Positions 60,139 to 64,000 of a DNA stretch of 64,000 nt are shown here, piece after piece (position 1 is the stretch's first letter; each line of letters opens with the position of its first letter). A program made the position numbers and the translations under genes. Source of the DNA: Filosporella fistucella (Eukaryota; Ascomycota; Leotiomycetes; Helotiales); assembly GCA_030077755.1 (NCBI GenBank), contig JAQJZZ010000020.1, positions 496,001 to 560,000 of the forward strand, read 5' to 3'. The notes under the pieces are model-generated. The model was given only the letters and a program-made list of their open reading frames with translations. It did no database searches and was not told where the DNA came from.

Positions 60139-60810
60139 ATGATCAAAATGGTCGCTATAAGCTCAATCCTCCTCTTCATTACTACAGCCACAACCCTCAA
60201 CATCCCTAAGCCCGACAGCTCTACCATTCTCTCGGACATATCAACCATAGACAGCAACGTCAAGGCTCTCACTTCAGCTCTAAACTCCTATCAGTACGTC
60301 GAGTATCATTTTGCATCAGTGATACAAGAGCCAAATGCCTTTCAAAAGCTCCGAAAGCTATTCAATGCTCACCTTCTATCCTCTCGACTCCCACGAACTT
60401 GTCTCTAGAGGAGGCCTCTTCGGCGCCATACCCGTCACGACAGCTGAATCCAACCTAGCAAGGTCCATCCAGAAGGGGACTTCGGACGCCTCCTCCACCG
60501 CACCCTCTCTTCTCCAGATTCTGAGCAAATTCTCGCCGCGATCCAAAATTTAACACCGGATATTGAGACTAGTTTCAAGGCAGTAGAGAACAAGAAGTCG
60601 CAATTCGAGGCCGTTGGGTTGAAGACGACAGTTCAGGGCGATTTGAAAGACCTGAAGAGTGATACCGATGCATTCGCCGATTCTTTGATTAAGATTGCTA
60701 GTGCGGACGTGAATGATCACGCTGTGGCTGAGAAAGCCTCAATTGATGCGGATTTGATCAGACTATTGCGTATTATAATCAGTAGGTTGGAAGAAATTGG
60801 AAGCCAATAA
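60139..60810 (+). CDS. HsbA-family secreted protein (hydrophobic surface-binding type), frameshifted
   Basis: Exon 1 is 60139-60293 and exon 2 starts at 60409 (115-bp intron). A signal peptide (MIKMVAISSILLFITTATTL) precedes the HsbA / cell-wall galactomannoprotein fold (PF12296): ILSDISTIDSNVKALTSALN, then after the splice QGGLFGAIPVTTAESNLARS, IQKGTSDASSTAP. At the CTCTCT run (60505-60510) the coding signal moves to another frame, SPDSEQILAAIQNLTPDIET, which continues to TAA at 60808-60810 (LKDLKSDTDAFADSLIKIAS). Removing one CT unit would unite the two frames, so this is either a slippage mutation that inactivates the gene or a sequence error. No intron can bridge it. Intact relatives bind hydrophobic surfaces outside the cell. 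Confidence 0.72.
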
Positions 60811-61562
60811 TGAAAGTGAGGGGATAGGTTTGCCCGTTCGAATTCTGAGAGCGAGCGGAACGGCGTGTTGTAGAGACAAAGTTGTGGCCGTTATATCTTG
60901 CAATCCAGTCTAAAATCTAAATGTTTTGCTTCATCTTTAACCTCTCCGAATCTTCCTAGGAGGCCATGAAAGCTTGAATTCCCGAGTGGAGGCTGCTAAT
61001 GTCGCTTTCGACAAGTGTTGCAAGTTCAAATGGTGTGATAGGAGTCGCTTCCTCTTCGATCCGGAAAAGAAGCATCTAGCTACAGGTTGAACGACACTTT
61101 TGTGCAGCATCACCTTTAACCAGCGTCAACGTCCAGGAGAGATCTTGTTTTTGTAGCCTTGTGCACCCCCACTCGAATCATTTACCATTGCAGGACGAGA
61201 GCTCTGCACACCCAGGGGTTCGCAGTCCGCCCTAGTGAACCATGCCAAAAAGCTGAGCTGAGGCTGAGGCTGAGAAACGGCACACAGCACAGGGCACCTA
61301 CATATGTACGACCCACCTCCCTTCTTTCCCTTTGGATGCTCTGCTCATTTGTAGCAGGTCTTGACGGACAGGAGATTGCTCTACAACGCGAAATCTTACA
61401 TGCCGGTGTCGGATACGACTAAATGAAATCCCAGCCTTGACACAAACAAAATTCAACTACCTATCAGGTGCGTAGTTGGCAAGTACACCCATACCTGGAC
61501 CACTACTCAGCATCATCAAACCGAGTCAGTCTCTGTTAAAATTGCAACTCCGTGATCGCACT
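60811..61562. other. Intergenic; promoter side of the NACHT gene
   Basis: Short frames only; nothing recognised. Confidence 0.45.
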
Positions 61563-64000
61563 ATGGACCCTCTGTCTATCACTGCCAGTATTGCCGGCTT
61601 GATATCTCTGGCCGACTTAATAGTCGTCAAGGGGGGTGATTTTGTGAAACAAGTAAAAGAGCGCAAAGAGGTCGTGGCTCGGCTTTTAGGGGAAGTTGCC
61701 TGCCTTCTGGGTGTGTTGAAAGGTGTCAAGATTGTCCTGGACCAGTCTGAGAAAGTTCTTTCTGCAGCAGGTGAGTATTGATTCACCCTTTTGAGAATTA
61801 GGAACTTGAATCTAATAAGCTAGTGACTGATTGTGGTCCTGTCATAAATCAATGTGACGCCACATTAAAGAAAATTAAAGAAATTCTCTTGAAGCACAAC
61901 ATCCCTCAGGGGCAACCTGCTCAAGAACGAAGTAGCACCCAACAAGTTCGAGAGCTTATTACCAAACTAACTTGGCCACTTCATAGCAAGGAAACCACAG
62001 ACTTACTCAAACAGATCGAAAGTTACAAGATAACATTCACAGTAGCATTGGGGTCAGGTAATATGACCCTTATGCTTCAAATCCTTACCAAGCAATCGAC
62101 GATACACGATGTTATCCTCCAAGGGAATGATGACATACAGACATTTCGCCAAGAATGGAAAATTAAAGAGCTCGATAACGAAAAAAGAAAGATCTACGAT
62201 TGGTGTCCCGGTGTTGACCAAACTGAAAAACACCGAAGCACAGTCCAGCTTCGAGAAGTCGGTACAGGAGAGTGGTTCCTCCAATGTGATGAAATACGAC
62301 AATGGCTGAGAGAACAGGATTCATTCTTGTGGGTTTATGGCATTGCTGGGGCTGGGAAGACCGTTCTTGCCTCGCTGTCTATTGAAGAAGCCAAAACCTC
62401 CCAAGATGCAAGAAATGCAGTATGTTATTTCTATTGCATTTATGATCAGAAAGGGGAACAATCATTTGCTTGCATCCTCGGATCATTAATCAAACAACTT
62501 GCGCTACAATCCGATTCAGCATTCAAATGTCTCTCAAGTATTCACGCTCAGTCCGCTGGCAAGGATGGGAAAGCCGCTCCTAGTACAGACACCCTGGAGA
62601 AATGTTTTCATAAGATTCTCACATGTTTTGATACCACAACAATAGTCATCGACGCTCTAGATGAAGCCGAGATGTCAGATGCAGGTGTTCTAGATTTTAT
62701 TGCACTTCTCCCTAGACTCGTGGCATTGAGAGTGCAAAAATCTCATGTGAAAGTCCTCGCTGTAAGTCGAGAGACCGATATCATTAAACGTGAGTTTCAT
62801 GGCCAGCCTAGCCTCACTATTGTTGCTGCATCCACCGACATAGAGGTAAAAGCGAATCAACCCGTTAAGAACGAGCGATTCTCTAACGAAATGCTTCTAG
62901 ATCTACGTCCGAAGAGAAATCGAAAGGAGATGCCAAGCCAAGGTTCTGAAATCAAGGTTGACCTTCCAGGATCCTGAGTTGAAAGATACCATAATCGAGA
63001 ATCTTATAGTTCAAGCTGCTGGCATGTAAGCCAATGATGATCATGGTAGGAAGTTCAATGGGGGTGCTCTTACTAACGCCTCACAGGTTCCAGCTTGTCA
63101 AATGCCAAATTGACAACCTCTGCAATTGTAGAGGCGACGCTGCCAAAAGGGAAGCCATGAAAAGAATCCCTCCAACCTTGCAAGGATCCTATGAGAGGAT
63201 CTTGAAAGAAGTTTTGACAGATGGTAATAAAGCAGATCAAATACTATTCAAGAAAGCGTTGGAATGGCTCGTATACGCCAAACAATCTTTGGACCCTACG
63301 CAGATCATTGAAGCAATCAGCCTGGAAGTAGGTATCGAAGGAATGCCACAAGACTTCGGCATTACTGAAGAGCAACTCCTTTTCTGGTGTAGTTCACTTG
63401 TCCGGGTAGATCCTATGACCAGAACATTGTCACTGTCGCACTTCTCTGTCAAGGAATACCTGACTGGGCCTGAAATTTCCCAAAGCGACGTGGCGATATT
63501 CAGAATCGATGAAACAGAGTCAGACCTACTGCTGGCCAATACCTGTCTGACATATTTTGTTTTCAAAGGCGCTGCGGAGGCAATTTTGTCCTTCGAGAAG
63601 GCAAATGGAGGTGATTCGTCAAAACCACGAGAGCCTCCGGGCTTAGTTTACGAAAATCCAAAATATTCGCTTTACGGATATTGCTCAAAGTACTGGCATA
63701 TCCACATTACGCAACAACCAGACTCTTCAAGCCTGCAAGGAAGGTTGATCCTTAAATTTCTATCGGAAAAAGAGTCCTGGGCGAAGGCCATAACCTACTA
63801 TAACCCCACGAATAACAAGTATGCGCCGATGCATTGGAACAGCCTCCACCTGGTTTCGTTTTTTGGCTGGGTCTCTATTGCCAAATCTCTTGTTGAGGAC
63901 TACGGTATCGATGTGAATGAGACATACTATTCAAAATATGGCCACGGCAGCCCCACCAACACACCTTTAAGTCTGGCTGCAAATCGCGGCCACTACGATT
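61563..64000 (+). CDS. NACHT/STAND ATPase with fungal N-terminal domain, 5' part (cut by window edge)
   Basis: Proposed exons are 61563-61770, 61824-62845, 62970-63025 and 63087 to beyond 64000, in phase and still open at the edge. Residues 1-70 (MDPLSITASIAGLISLADLI) form the small helical domain common at the start of fungal NLR-like proteins. A linker leads to the NACHT P-loop VYGIAGAGKTVLASLSIEEA (GIAGAGKT 242-249) and Walker B IVIDALDEAE (343-352). The winged-helix-type region follows (LPPTLQGSYERIL-like, LEWLVYAKQSLDPTQIIEA, LSHFSVKEYLTG). At the right edge SLHLVSFFGWVSIAKSLVED and TPLSLAANRGHYD look like the start of ankyrin repeats. Such STAND proteins act in fungal non-self recognition. 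The 62846-62969 intron is inferred. Confidence 0.85.

Noticed and set aside
1..64000. tRNA, rRNA, CRISPR array or intact transposase
   Set aside because: I looked for clover-leaf box sequences, rRNA words, spaced palindromic repeats and transposase motifs and saw none; a tool-based scan could still find a short RNA gene.

Overview
The window is nuclear DNA of a filamentous ascomycete (Pezizomycotina; a leotiomycete is my guess from protein flavour, not shown by the sequence). Genes are mostly monocistronic and lie on both strands. They carry short 45-70 bp introns with GTRNGT donors and CTRAC-type branch points. The protein families present (HET domain, NACHT/STAND ATPase, AA9 LPMO, HsbA, DUF3712) are typical of filamentous ascomycetes. 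Exon coordinates below come from joining reading frames at canonical splice sites by eye; each stated total was checked for frame.

Layout. 1-5.7 kb: truncated acyl-CoA synthetase, SPF45-like splicing factor, a short uncertain gene beside a TCC microsatellite, and a DFR-like reductase. 6.9-14.1 kb: secreted FAD oxidoreductase, HET-domain protein and AA9 LPMO, separated by long gene-poor spacers. 14.8-20.4 kb: fast-evolving unknown proteins, one carrying six 18-residue repeats, with repeat-rich spacers. 20.5-22.9 kb: a gene-free block of decayed tandem repeats. 23-28.7 kb: Rud3-like golgin, a clearly broken catalase-like gene, and a SWIM/RING protein. 29.7-40.3 kb: a housekeeping block of ornithine carbamoyltransferase, a DUF3712/Tag1-like membrane protein, acetolactate synthase regulatory subunit, a KH-domain RNA-binding protein, a very small SET protein and TRAPPC13. 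41-50.9 kb: a secreted Cys-rich protein, two unknowns and a DENN-domain protein. 53.4-58.4 kb: exosome helicase Mtr4, a COX7C/COX8-type subunit and Mediator subunit 18. 60-64 kb: a frameshifted HsbA-type secreted protein and the 5' part of a NACHT (STAND) ATPase running off the right edge.

Functional themes. Nuclear RNA metabolism (SPF45-like, KH protein, Mtr4, Med18), mitochondrial amino-acid synthesis and respiration (OTC, Ilv6, COX subunit) and membrane traffic (Rud3, TRAPPC13, DENN) are represented by intact conserved genes. Secreted or surface-interaction proteins (LPMO, FAD enzyme, Cys-rich protein, HsbA) and allorecognition-type proteins (HET, NACHT) sit in the looser, repeat-containing parts. 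I saw no operon, CRISPR array, intact transposon, tRNA or rRNA. No wholly new multi-gene system is evident; the best leads are the decayed catalase-like gene, the HsbA frameshift, the 54-bp coding repeat and the tandem-repeat block.
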